Origin: Eucalyptus grandis
Taxonomy: Eukaryota > Streptophyta > Magnoliopsida > Myrtales > Myrtaceae
Assembly (NCBI RefSeq): GCF_016545825.1
Contig: NC_052621.1
Span: 21,726,940 to 21,790,939, forward strand
Length of the DNA stretch: 64,000 nucleotides
Direction: 5' to 3'
Shown here: positions 21,907 to 32,878 of the stretch, piece by piece
Layout of the letters: each line of letters starts with the position of its first letter
How positions within the stretch are numbered: the stretch's first letter is position 1
Program-made: the position numbers and the translations under genes
Notes under the pieces: generated by a model
What the model was told of the DNA's origin: nothing
What the model saw: the letters and a program-made list of their open reading frames with translations, nothing else
The model's database searches: none

Positions 21907-22599
21907 TTCAATTTACTAATATGTATCTTTTACATTACTCTCAACATAAAAATGTAAAATGTTATATAGTCATTGTTTCTTTTTTGCAATTTTAAAAATA
22001 TTAAAACTAAAGAACTTAATTTGGTCACACCAAAGGGCTTTTCAAATATATGTTTACCAAACAGTCTTGCATTTCCTAAAACACTTTTCAGTTATAGTTT
22101 ACAAAACAGTCTAGTATTTCAAAAAACCCCTTTATGTCAAAGATATTTGCATTCTCCCAATGGCATTTCCCCAAGCCAAACCAAATGGGCCCTATAGTTT
22201 TGGGGCTTGAGGTGATACGACGAGGCTAGGGATGAGTTGGGGTGTGCAGAGAGCAAAGTCCACTCGAGGACTTAAAAAGGACGCCGTTGCGAACCATACT
22301 AGAATGGCTTCGGACGCAGAAGAAGATGAGCGAGAAGAAAGAAAAAGAAGGGGGCAAAAAAACCAAAAAGATATGTTTATAACAAAAACACCCCTATTTT
22401 GGCCACCAGAAAAATAAAGTACTTGCCGGCCGACGAAAATTTGGCTGGCTAGCGAACTCAGACCATTATTTGAGATAAAAGTGATCACTTTGGATATTTT
22501 TTGAAACAAAGTCCATTTTGAACCATCATTTAAGAGAATAACATCACTTCAGGTTCTTATTTGAAATTTTGTCTCCATTTAATCTTTCATGTTATTGTT

Positions 22600-24951
22600 C
22601 GAGGGTTGCATAATTATTTATTATAGCATTTTGAAGAGATTGAACTATAATAGTTCGTGCCTTTGTTGAGTCTTGAAATTCTTCTTTTAGTATGTTGTTA
22701 AATTATGTTATGAGTTTGAACCGTATACTCTCCCAGCCTAATTAGAGGATAAGATCAGTTTGTTAAACCGTATTTGTTGAATTAAAGCCCAGCACACCTA
22801 TTTTATTCGGATTAGAACTCAGAGAGTTAGCTGTTGTAACCTTATCCAAGCCGCGCATTAACTGGAACTCCTTACAGCCAAACAAAAAAAAACAGAGTTC
22901 GTACGAACATGTTGGTGCTCATTGGAAGAGAAAAGAGAGAAGCATGGATTTGTGTGGGGCTGTGCGTGCCGTTGACCTGTTCAAGCCTTAAAGCGGAGTT
23001 CTCTTTTAGTTGGTAGTACAAAGGAGATCTCAACATCGGGTGAAGTTTGTACAGAGAATCCGTCATCAATTGAGGCGTTTCCTTTGCCAAGCGTGAGTAT
23101 TTCGAGTTCTCATTTGTTTATCGAGCAATTCCGTCAAGCTAAACACTGTAGATTTGAGTGTAATCTTGGGTAGGAAAACACTTAAGTTGAGCTGTGAACA
23201 ATTGTAATTTTGCAATTTTGTAATTCTACAATTTCTTTGTTGGTCGAACTATAATTCTACAATTGATTATCTGATTATTTGCAGCTAAACCTCCTTGTGA
23301 AATGACTGCTGATGGTCGAATCGACTCATGTAAATTTTTTCTTATTATTCTTCATTTATTTCTTTGATGATTTTGTTCCCTCGCAATATTTAATTGCATA
23401 CATTCTTTGACTTCCACTTTAGCTGAGAACAATTCTTTGCAGTCTTTGCTCTAATAGTTTGTAAAAATATTGTTTCTAGGATGACATGTAGAGCCCTTGC
23501 AACTTTTTGTAGTTGCTTTCCCAGAAGCTTGTACCTTCCTATGGCGCCGCATATCCTTTCTTCACGATGTTGCATAAATCTTGTGCCATCAAGAAGTATA
23601 AAAAAGGTCCAAAACCTATGACATTGTATTAATTAAGTCCTAAACTTTTTAATTTGATTAATTTAGTTTTAAACTTTTTCACATTGATACAAATTTAATC
23701 AATCTAACCAATTTTGACTAGCTGGTGCTGATGTGGATACCGGCTAGTACCAACTAAATAGGGAACGCCAGCGTGGCAATTTTAAAATAATTATATATAT
23801 TAATTTTTCTTTTTCTTTTTCTTTTCTTTTTTCTCTTCTTCCTCCTTGGGCTTCTTCCCATAATGGTTAGCAAGTCTCCGTTGAGGCTTACCAACTACCG
23901 GGCACGGACTACAAAGCCTTCATTGGCCGTCGGCAAGGGTTGTGACCCTCGCTCAGCCTTGCCTAAGGCTGCGAGCGAGGCCGCATTTGCCCAAGGCCAC
24001 CAGGAGAGCCGCGTTTGCTTGCAACGAGGCCATGGTGAGGCTAGCCACCTCGCCCGTGACGCAAGGCGAGAGCTTCATGGCCCTCTCCCAGTGGTCAACA
24101 AGCCTTAGTGGAGCCTTGCTGGCCACTGCAGGAAGAAGCTCAAGGAGGAAAAAGAGGAAAAATAAAATTAAAAGGAAAAGGAAAAAGAAAAAGAAAAAGA
24201 TTAATACAATTTTAAAAAATAAAAAATATTTTAAAATTGCCAAGTCAATGTTCGCTCGTCGGCCAAAATTGGCCAGATGGACTGAATTGGTACCAACATG
24301 AAAATATTTGGGATTTAATTAGTCCAATTGAAAGGTTTATGAGTAAATTAGTATCGATATCATATGTTTAAGAATGTTTTGGTACTTTTCCCAGAATGTA
24401 ATCATTTTAATGCTCTAGTAAATATAGTTATTCTCATCGAAAGTAGGGACGTAGTGAGATAGAGTTGGCCATTGTTTTAGCATAGGATATTTGGCTGGGA
24501 GATTTTAACAGTGGGTGGATAGAACTCATGCCCAATACCAACCGAATGAGGCCCTCATACCATTCTTATCTTTTCGTGTTAATGTGCAAGTGTGTATGTT
24601 TGTGGGGATTTACTCAGCAAAGGAACAAGAAAGGAGCTTTTGGAGCTTCTTGTATCATCAAAATGTTTGGTACAAGGGATTTATGTAGCTGTAGTTGATT
24701 TGAACATGAATGAACGAGCATGAAGCCTTTTTATAGTTTTTCCTAATCGACTCTTGTTCCTAGAATCTCGATCACAAATAGAGAAACTTGCTTCATATTT
24801 CATGTTGGACAGATTTGTAGCCATTACTTCTAACTACCACCAAGTTAGAACCACATACTTTAACTACTTCCAATAGATCTAGAAACTTGTAGAGTCTTGA
24901 CTTTTCTAGATAAATTGACCACAACTTCAACAAAATTTAATCAAGAAGAAA
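22600..24951. repeat. Segmental duplication B, copy 1 (partner 36810-43680)
   Basis: The blocks 22600-23598 and 24392-24951 match 36810-37344 and 42713-43680 collinearly; for example, tagcattttgaagaga, tgtttgtggggatttactca and gaacatgaatgaacgagca occur in both copies. Copy 1 has a MULE-like MITE where copy 2 has none. It lacks the Copia insertion of copy 2, leaving an empty site near 23170 (gtaggaaaacac). No gene is recognised in the shared sequence. Copy 1 is cut on the right by the Sirevirus remnant at 24952. Confidence 0.85.
23599..24391. mobile_element. MULE-like MITE, family B copy 2, with degenerate 9-bp duplication
   Basis: The inverted ends are TATAAAAAAGGTCCAAAAC on the left and, inverted, GGGAAAAGTACCAAAACATT on the right. 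They are flanked by caagaagta (23590-23598) and cagaatgta (24392-24400), a 6 of 9 match. Copy 2 of the duplication is uninterrupted here (near 43110). The GC-rich core (about 23860-24140) has the same gaggc/ctcgcc style as the element at 6818. Confidence 0.75.
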
Positions 24952-26271
24952 ATGGTCGTTGACATGGACACATTGGCGGATGTGATTGGAGTAGAGCGAG
25001 GGGCATTCCAATCGATTAGTGTGTCTATTGGTCGTGCGACAGTAGAGCTTGTTCGAGATGGAATGACTAAAGGAAGAATTTTGTACTTGAGGATGAATGC
25101 CTCTAACATTTTGCTTCATAAGATCGTGATCAATTGCCTCAGACCCAAGTCAACCTCGAAGACTGACGTCTCTAACTCAGAAGCAAAGCTAATGTATGCC
25201 ATCAACGCTGACAAGAAGTTCTCTCTGCCTCACACAATCATGTTTCACATGTACAGAACAACAGCGAAAGACAAAGGGCAACTTCCGTACTCAACGCTTG
25301 TTACAAAGCTTTTCAGACGTTTCAATATTCAGCCTCCCGGGATTCTATGTGTTCGATCATGTGATCAAATGATGGTGGGACTGAAAATGGTTTCCAAAAT
25401 GCGTCTGAAAGAGTTGGACAAGGCTTTAGAGCGATTGAAAGAGAAAACCCATGTCAAGTCTCACCAAGGTTCTTCAGCTGCAAAACAGAAAGGGAATGAG
25501 CCCATGACAGCTCCATCCAAGAAAAAAAGAGCACTCGTTCTGGAGGATGAAGAGGATGAGGATGGTATTACCATTTCCGCTCTTGCACTGAGAAATCTAC
25601 AAAGTGCTGTTTTAGAGACTGAGGAGAGAGAGGATCAAGACAGAGACGAAGAAGAGGAAAGGAGTGGAGAGAGAGAAACAATGCGAAAAGAAGCAAAGGA
25701 AGAAAGGATTGCAGAAGAAGAAGAAGGCAAAGGTGAACAAGAGGAAACAGAGCATGAAGCGTACTTATCACCTCCTGAGGGCATTGAAACAGGGGGAGTT
25801 GTTGAGAAAAGAGGTACATCTTCAATTGCTTTTACTAGTGAAGGTGTTAGTCGTTCACTTGCAGATCCAGAAGACATATATGCCTCTCAATTCCCAGAGG
25901 AAGGTCATGAGGTTTCATCACCAAATCTGAGTGATCATGCTGGCTTGCCATCATCTACAAATACTCCTACTGATCATGCAGAAGCTAGCACTCAGACTGA
26001 AAATTCAGCAGACTTTCGCAAAGTGCTTGATGTTCTTATGGAGACGCGAGGCCAGATTTATGCCCTAGGATGCGAAGTTCAGAACTTGCAGAATGCAGGT
26101 CAAGCCTCTTCAGTTTCTTTGCATGATCAAATTCATGCCCTTGCTCTTTAAGTTCAAGCAAGTGCCAATGGTGAAGATGTGGCTCAACTGAAGGAGGATT
26201 TGAAAAAGCTGAAAGGGATTGTCCAGTCAATGGGAGATTTCCAGCTTGTTCGCGTTCCTAGGCAACCATAA
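24952..26271 (+). pseudogene. Sirevirus third ORF (plant-transposon-protein type), one premature stop
   Basis: A 399-codon frame runs from ATG 24952 to a TAA at 26149-26151. In the same phase it continues through QLKEDLKKLKGIVQSMGDFQ to a second stop at 26269. The minus-strand Sirevirus third-ORF pieces end in the same way (IVQSMGDFQLVWIPRQ), so the TAA is probably a premature CAA-to-TAA change costing 39 codons. In order: an N-terminal domain (ILYLRMNASNILLHKIVINC, LPYSTLVTKLFRRFNIQPPG) resembling the putative plant transposon protein family; a KKKR basic patch; a long Glu/Lys/Arg-rich middle; and a coiled-coil-like C-terminus. In Sireviruses such an ORF lies between pol and the 3' LTR, and its function is unknown. 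The gag and pol parts that should precede it are gone. Confidence 0.75.
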
Positions 26272-26601
26272 TTTCATTCTCTTTTTCGTCTCTACCTTTT
26301 TTAATGCTGACAAAAAGGGGGAGAGATGTTGCATATTTGAGATTTAACTCTTGACTTTTTTATTGACTTTACTTTTGTTTGGTTGTTTGGTTGTGACTGG
26401 ATTTGGATTTGGATTGTTTGATCGTTTGTTTATTTTAAGCACTATTGGTATTTCATGGCAAAGATAGTTGTTTATTTACAGGACTAATTTACTAAGCCAA
26501 TTATCTTTTGTGAGATATCCATGTTTACTTGAGTATTGTTTTGCAGGTCAAAAATATCCAAATCTGCAGGAAATTTTTGTCACCATAAAAAATGGAGAGA
26601 T

Positions 26602-27555
26602 TGTTGGAGAAAACTTCCTTGCGTGTTTTGAAGCTGACAAAACGTTTCCATCAGTCTAGTTTGAAGACTTGCAAACTCTTTAGTCAAAGTCTGAAGATCG
26701 CCGGACCGCCAAACTCAAGATTCAAAGTCTATCCTCATTGACAGTTTCTAGACCGTCGAAACAGACTTATCCAGAACTGAGTATTTCGTTAAGGATTTGA
26801 TTCTAGCGACTGAAAAGAATCTCTCGGCTGGATATAGCATCTTGGAATCTATTATTTGTTTTGATTTTAATTCAAGTAATTTAGATCCGTTGATTGACGA
26901 ATCATACTTGGAAGGTTCTACTTATGGAAACCTAGATCCTGATTGTATGGGCGAGCATGATTGGTGGGCTATCGTCATATTCCTTAAATAACTCAAGATC
27001 TCCCTAATTGATTCTGTCCAACGGGTAGATTGGAAGAACTCTTTTGAAAAGTACCAACGAGTATGAAGGCATGGAGGAGTATATAAGGAAGACGTTCCAG
27101 TTATTCAAGTGTGTGCGCGATAGAGAAATTCCAAAGTCTGAAGCTCCTTGTTCTTTGTCAATTCAATTGTTGAGCGAAAACTTGTACTCAAAAAAGAGTT
27201 TATACTTCTGTGAGACATTGAGAAAGTGTAGTAGAGTCTCTACACTATGAAATCAAGGAAGAGCTATACTGTAACAACTTTTTTTATTCTTAGTGAAATC
27301 CAGCCGGTGGGCTGTTAGTGCAGAAGAGTGGACGTAGGCTTGGATTAAGCCGACCCACTATAAAACTTGTGTTCTTATTCTCTTCCTAAGCTCTTTTACT
27401 TTGGTCGTAACTCTATTTGATTATTAGAGTCTAATTTCCTTTTCATAATCTATTCTTAAACAGAGTTGGTTTAAAAACAAAATTATATACTTTACTTTGC
27501 AAAATTTGTTTTCGCACATATTCACCCCCTCTAGGTGCTCGTACTAGCTTTCACA
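26602..27555 (+). mobile_element. Sirevirus 3' LTR (954 bp) of the truncated element 24952-27555
   Basis: The LTR starts TGTTGGAG, immediately after a purine-rich tract (aaaaaatggagagat, compare aaaaaattgggagat in the minus-strand Sirevirus). It ends ...aggtgctcgtactagctttcaca at 27555. Internal phrases such as ggttggctgg..., caagcctacgtccac and the tail caccccctctaggtgctcgtacta correspond to the LTRs at 49733-50772 and 58260-59241, but divergence is considerable. The element is truncated on its 5' side at duplication B, so no target duplication can be assessed. Confidence 0.75.
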
Positions 27556-28525
27556 TCTCCAACAAGTTGTACGTGCGTCAGATAGTTCGTCTGCATAAAG
27601 TGCTAGTGATGATTACATTTGATCGAGACCCGAAGTTTATAGTAGCCTTCTGGAAAAGTTTACAAACTGCCTTAGGAACGAAGCTGCAGTATAGTACGGC
27701 CTATTATTCGCAAACAGATGGCCAGTCTGAGAGGATGATTCAAACCCTCGAAGACATGCTGAGAGCTTGTGTGCTAAACTTCAAAGGAAGCTGGGAGGAA
27801 CAGCTTCATCTCTTCGAGTTCGCCTACAACAATAGTTATCAGCAGAGTATTCAGATGGCACCTTTTAAAGCATTGAATGGCAAAGCGTGTAGAACGCTAG
27901 TGTGTTGGGATGAAGTCAGAGAGCGAAAGATCACAGGCTAGAGTTGGTTCAACAATCAGTAGATGCGGTTGCAGTTATTAGGGACAGATTAAAGACCACT
28001 CAGAGTCACCAGAAAATTTATACATATAAGCATCGAAAACCATTGGAATTCCAAGTTGGTGAGCACGTCTTTTTGAAGGTGTCACCGATGAGGGGTACTT
28101 CGCGCTTCAGCAAGAAAGGGAAGCTGAGTCCAAGGTACATTGATCCCTTCGAGATTCTAGAAAGAATATGGACTTTAGCGTATCGCCTTGCATTGTCGTC
28201 GAGACTGGCACAAGTGCATGACGTATTCCATGTGTCGATGTTGAGAAAGTATGAGCCTAACCCGACCCACGTGCTGAATTTTGAAGAGTAAGACGTGGAC
28301 GACAGAGTGTCGTGCGTGGAGAGACTAGTTCAGATTGTAGATCGCAAGGAGCAGGTTCTGCGCACCAAGATGATCTCATTAGTCAAAGTGGTCTGGCAAC
28401 ACCACGAGATAGAATGAGCAACCTGGGAAAGTGAAGACTCGATGTGACAATAATACCCCTACCTTTTTGTTTAAGACTTGTAATGGTTTAAATTTTGAGG
28501 AAAAATTTTATAAGAGATGAACAGT
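27556..28525 (+). pseudogene. Ty3/gypsy pol 3' remnant: integrase end and chromodomain-like tail
   Basis: Translated pieces read VMITFDRDPKFIVAFWKSLQ, YSTAYYSQTDGQSERMIQTL, FAYNNSYQQSIQMAPFKAL, then HRKPLEFQVGEHVFLKVSP and VHDVFHVSMLRKY, then KEQVLRTKMISLVKVVWQHH. This is the order of the integrase core, GPY/F-type region and C-terminal chromo-like region of plant Ty3/gypsy elements. At least two stops and one frame change interrupt it (after RKITG and after NFEE). Everything upstream (gag, protease, RT, RNase H) is missing; the left border is the Sirevirus LTR end. Confidence 0.85.
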
Positions 28526-31500
28526 TGTGACAGCCTGATTTTCAAGTCTATTTTCGATTGAATGAAATGTGCTTTTCATCGACGCACTTATAGTCTTTTT
28601 CTGAGCTGATCACTCACAAGAAAACTAATTTATCTAGTGAAGCCATTAAGGAATCTAAACGTGACTGATTTGAGAATTCAACTAGAAATCGACTACTTGA
28701 CCGTATTAATCTGCAAGGGTCAATACAACACCATCAAAATCGATTAGAGACCGGAGATAGGTCGATTTGACAGAGGTATGTGATTATAGTGTGGGTGATT
28801 CCACCTAATTACAAAATTCTCGTCAAACGGCACTAAACCGATTTTTCTATCATTTTTGTACCATGTGCCCATATTTAAAACCTTTAGATTTTCATGATAA
28901 CTAAGAGTTTCCTATGAGTCGAATATGTATAGTGTGACTTGAAAATGATCGACCATGAGTTAAATGCGCTAAATTTTTTTAAAAGCTACCCAATAGGTTA
29001 GGTCATGCTAAAATCGCGCCTGGTTGAAATTAACCACGAAATTGAACCCGATTTCAAAAATTGAAAATTCTGTCATGTCACGATTTATTTTAGAAACGTT
29101 GACTCATCCTCTGAAGAATTTTCGGCGAAAAATCAAAATTGGACGATTTTGGACTGGTAAATTCGGAGGTCCATTTTTTAGCATACTTTTAGCCGTCACG
29201 ATGGGTCAATTGGCAAGGGAAAATTATGGAATTGAAGTGGGCACCTACCTTGGCAAGTTGGCCACTTAATTAGATGGAATTCAAGTGAAATTGGAGGGGA
29301 AATGTCACAAGTTCATCGTAGCTATGGGGGGTAGCAACCTTTTGAACCTCTTGGGTGGCTTATTGGGGAAGCTTGAGGAAGGAAAATGAGCAGGGGATAA
29401 GGCTGAAGACTTTGGGGGCAACCACTTGAGTGTTCTTAATATTTTTGAAGACTTTGAGGCTTTGTTCTTCCCCCCTCCAGCTGCAGCCATTCCTTCATCT
29501 TCTTTCTTAGCTTTCTTTTCCTCCATTGTTGCTAGTTGAGAGCTCAAAAACCAGAGAAAACCAACAACAACCTGTCCGAGCCCTGCAACCATTGATCACC
29601 CGCCGTCCGAGCAGCCGCTGCTGCCCGAGCTCCCATGCCCATCGTCCCATTCGCACGCCCGTCCACCGTGTCCCATGCGTCCCCCGCACCACGACCAACG
29701 CCCGTCGCCTACGCCCTGGCCACCGCCGTCGCTGTTCTAGCTATATGAAGCCCCGCCGTCGGCCCCCTGCTCACGTTGCTATTCCGCCTTGCCGTTTCCA
29801 ACTGCCGTAGCCAATCCGGGCTGCCCTTTTGGCCTTGGACAAAACTGAAATCTCAGCCCACAACTGAGACTTTGTGGCCCATTTTTAGCCCTTTTCAGGC
29901 CTCCCTTGGTATCGCTCCAAGCTTAAGTCTTGCCCGCCTTGGCGTCGCCGTCACCGTGAACTTACCGGCTCGCTAATCCGGTGAGTTTACTTGCTAAACC
30001 TTGCTTAGGGGTTAATGATGCTTAATGGATAATTAGCTTAGCCTAAGATTAGATTAGGTTGTTAGTTTAGATTAATTAGTGGTTTATTTGCTTAATAAGG
30101 CTTATTAGATTGTTAGATTAAATTAGTTAAGGGTCAATTAGATTGTAGTATTTTTCTAGGCTCAATTAGGTGGTTAGCTTAGCATATTTAGCTTAATTAG
30201 GCATTTGTGGAATTAAATTGCATTTATATAATTAATTTTGCAATTTATTTAATTATTTAATATTTTTTGAAAATTATACTAGGATAGCTGGTCGTTGGAA
30301 TTTCGTGCCGATTGTCGTGGGGTAATCAATTTATGCAATTAAGTGATGATTTTTTTTTTAGTTATTATTTCAAAATTATGAAATTTTGGTATTTAATTAG
30401 AAAATACCGGGTGTCGGGTTTTGATACCAAAAATGTCTTTAAGTACTATATAAAATAGTGGGATTTTTAAAAGTGAGTATATCAATTTTTATGGTTCAAT
30501 TTGACTATGTACTCACATACGATTATTTTACCAGGTGTTTTTAATATGAAGAAAATAGGCCAAGCACATTATTTTAATTGAGGCATTTGAGTGCAAAGCA
30601 CAATGTCCTTGGCTAGAATTGGATATGCATGGAATCGTTATTGGAACCCTCACGAGTTTTTAAGCCGGACGATGCTCTTTCGGGAATGCCCCAAGTCAAC
30701 GGATGCCAGTCACGTGGAGGTTGGACCGATACTCCCTTGTAGAATGCCGTCTAGATGTAGACGTTGCCGTGCTCAATGGTATGAGATGATGTCCGGCTAT
30801 GCCGGAAGACCACTAACTATTGAGTCGATCGTGGCCGTTGGTCGTAATCAATTGGGACGCATGAATGATTGAAATTGACGCGCCTGATTATGAGACAAAA
30901 TTGTGTGGCACGGAATGGGACGTGTCATAACGATTTGGCCTTTTAATCGGGACTCCTGTGTTTGATTGAGCTGTGAAGTGAGGTGTTCCAATTGTTGAGT
31001 GTTATTACGATATATATCTATTATATGAACTGTATTGACATGTAAGAAGGAACTAAGGTGGGGTGAGTCTTCTATGATGTGTTAGACTACTTGTAGGCGT
31101 ATTACCTTCCTAATCAGGGTTTAAGGCGTAAACTTGTTGAGACATTATCTCACCCTATCATGGGTTTCTTCTTTTCAGGTGAGGCCGGTCCGTTTTGGAC
31201 AGCCGCGGGGGTATACCGAGTAGAGTACCAACTTCCCTATCCTCGGGAGTCCCTGGATCTGTAAGCTCGTCGTGGCCATGATCTTAATCGATGAGGGCCT
31301 ACCTCAATTGGTACTTCATCGATTTAAGGTGTGGTTTCTTCACGGGCCTAACGGGGAACGGGAAGGTCTCTTGGATGGGTTCAACACACCCGCCGTTGAG
31401 GGTGAGGAGGTAGCTGACTTGCTTGACATCGGCATCCCTAATGGTGCCATGGTAGACTCAGATCCCAATTAGGAGGGTATGGGGTAGGGCTAGCTAGGCA

Positions 31501-31738
31501 GTCCTTTTTGGGGTTTAACCTTTGTATATAACTTGTAGGCTGACCTGGTTTGTTATAAAAGTGTTTTGTGAAATTTGTTGTCCTACTTTTCTATCCCATA
31601 TTTGTGTTGTCTAGGGATTGTTTTATTATACGCTTCTCTATGTGCAATAAAATGAATGGGTCGGCAACATATCATGGGATGTCACAAATCTATCGACTAC
31701 CAAGGGATGTACCCGCACTCAAGGTTCGGGACGTGACA
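28526..31738 (+). mobile_element. Ty3/gypsy 3' LTR, about 3.2 kb
   Basis: The LTR starts TGTGACAGCCTGATTTTC, after the pol remnant and a weak purine tract (aagagatgaaca). It ends GGTTCGGGACGTGACA, the typical end pair of a family of plant gypsy LTRs. It contains a GC-rich island (29560-29970) with overlapping frames (61-127 codons) that I read as LTR leader or low complexity rather than genes. It is unusually long for an LTR. The only LTR of this element in the window is this one; no direct repeat partner exists, so the 5' part was lost. Confidence 0.75.
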
Positions 31739-32323
31739 GAAGTAACAACCGCTGTCATGGAGAAATCATCATCAGTTATATATATAATAAGGAGAAGGTC
31801 ATTCTAGCAATATAGGCGTACTTAGAGAACAACTTAAATAAATTCTCTTATAGTTTTTTTGATGGGTTTTCTATTTGATGGACCATGTTAAGCCCATCCG
31901 CCCATATTGGGCAAAAACCCGTCCCGTATGTGAAGGGCCCATAAGAGGAGAGGGCGGTTATTTTTTAAGTGAAAATAACTGCAATATATAAAATAAAAAG
32001 GAAAGGGGATAACGTTGCCTATAAAGTATTAGAGAAAATACACTTTGCTATTTTTTTCCCCTTTGAAGTAGCATACTCCCTCTTAACGAACGGAACTCCA
32101 GGGCTTCAAAGGATTCCTCTGAGATTACAACGGTACTTAATATGTGGCAATCAAAATATGTATATCTCCGTGATATGCCTTTGGTCGGTGTTACATGTTT
32201 TTGGGCACGTTTCCACGTTTGTTTTCAGTATTCAAATGTTCGAGTATGGATTCGATTTTTAGGAATTTGTTTCCAACATTGGTATCAGAGCGATGTTGTT
32301 CATGTTTCCCTATCATTGTTGAT

Positions 32324-32534
32324 TTTTTTTTTTGTGACAGGAGGAACCAGCTTGCACCGACAGTGCGCCGTAAACCCCCTGGTGACACTAGTAGGGAAAC
32401 CACCACCCCGACGCCACACTTAAATCGCCTAATGATCCACCAGCCTCCCTGCAATTTGCGTTGCAAGGGCTTCGAACTCCCGACCTTCCCGTGGAGGTCT
32501 AGAGCCTACCTAGCAGAGCCACCTGAGCCGATGG
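32324..32534 (-). mobile_element. tRNA-derived SINE with 13-bp target duplication (inside Copia)
   Basis: Read on the minus strand, the element has an A-box-like GGCTCAGGTGGCTCTGCTAG and a B-box-like GGGAGTTCGAAGCCC. A roughly 130 bp body follows, ending in poly-A (poly-T at 32323-32333 on the plus strand). It is flanked by perfect direct repeats TATCATTGTTGAT (32311-32323 and 32535-32547). The body shares GTGGCGTCGGGGTGGTGG-type sequence with the SINE at 53911-54103, so the two are probably related families. Confidence 0.9.
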
Positions 32535-32878
32535 TATCATTGTTGATGTTTATAAATTGCTTTTGGCTGAAATTTTAAGAAACATCGTCGTTGAAAGCTT
32601 GGGGATAAAAATCCCGACACCCACTTCTGTTCGCCCTTCTTTTTTGATTTTTCGTAAATCAAAATTTATTTTCGATAGTGCAGGGTTGTGGTTCTTGTCG
32701 AGATGAGAAAACGACGGGTGGATCGCCGCTGGGGACCACCGAATGAGCCACCATGCGCAACCAGAAGGTCTAGGGTTGTCAACGTGTGCATTCCCGAGTG
32801 CGTGCGCAACACGCTCATGCATGGCACCACGAGGTCAACCACTGGCATGTGCGTGGTACATTCCCAAACATGGTTTGA

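Larger units (their letters stand above)
14689..22193. other. Possible outer DNA transposon bounded by inverted GGCCCTGTTTGGTT-type ends
   Basis: At 14689 the sequence reads TGGCCCTGTTTGGTTCGGCTT. At 22193, inverted, it reads GGGCCCATTTGGTTTGGCTT. These words are typical of plant TIR-element ends and face each other across 7.5 kb. Between them lie the hAT element, the RPL35-derived exon, an unknown frame and a receptor-kinase fragment, so this could be a gene-capturing (Pack-type) element. No clear target duplication was found: the flanks are agttata and tatagtt, which are only palindromically related. The two ends could equally belong to separate small MITEs. Confidence 0.3.

Noticed and set aside
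14689..22193. Helitron as the carrier of the captured fragments
   Set aside because: No TC start, CTRR end or terminal hairpin found at the borders; the inverted ends favour a TIR element if any.
29526..29976. Pro/Arg-rich frames inside the gypsy LTR
   Set aside because: Located in the GC-rich island of an LTR; overlapping on both strands.
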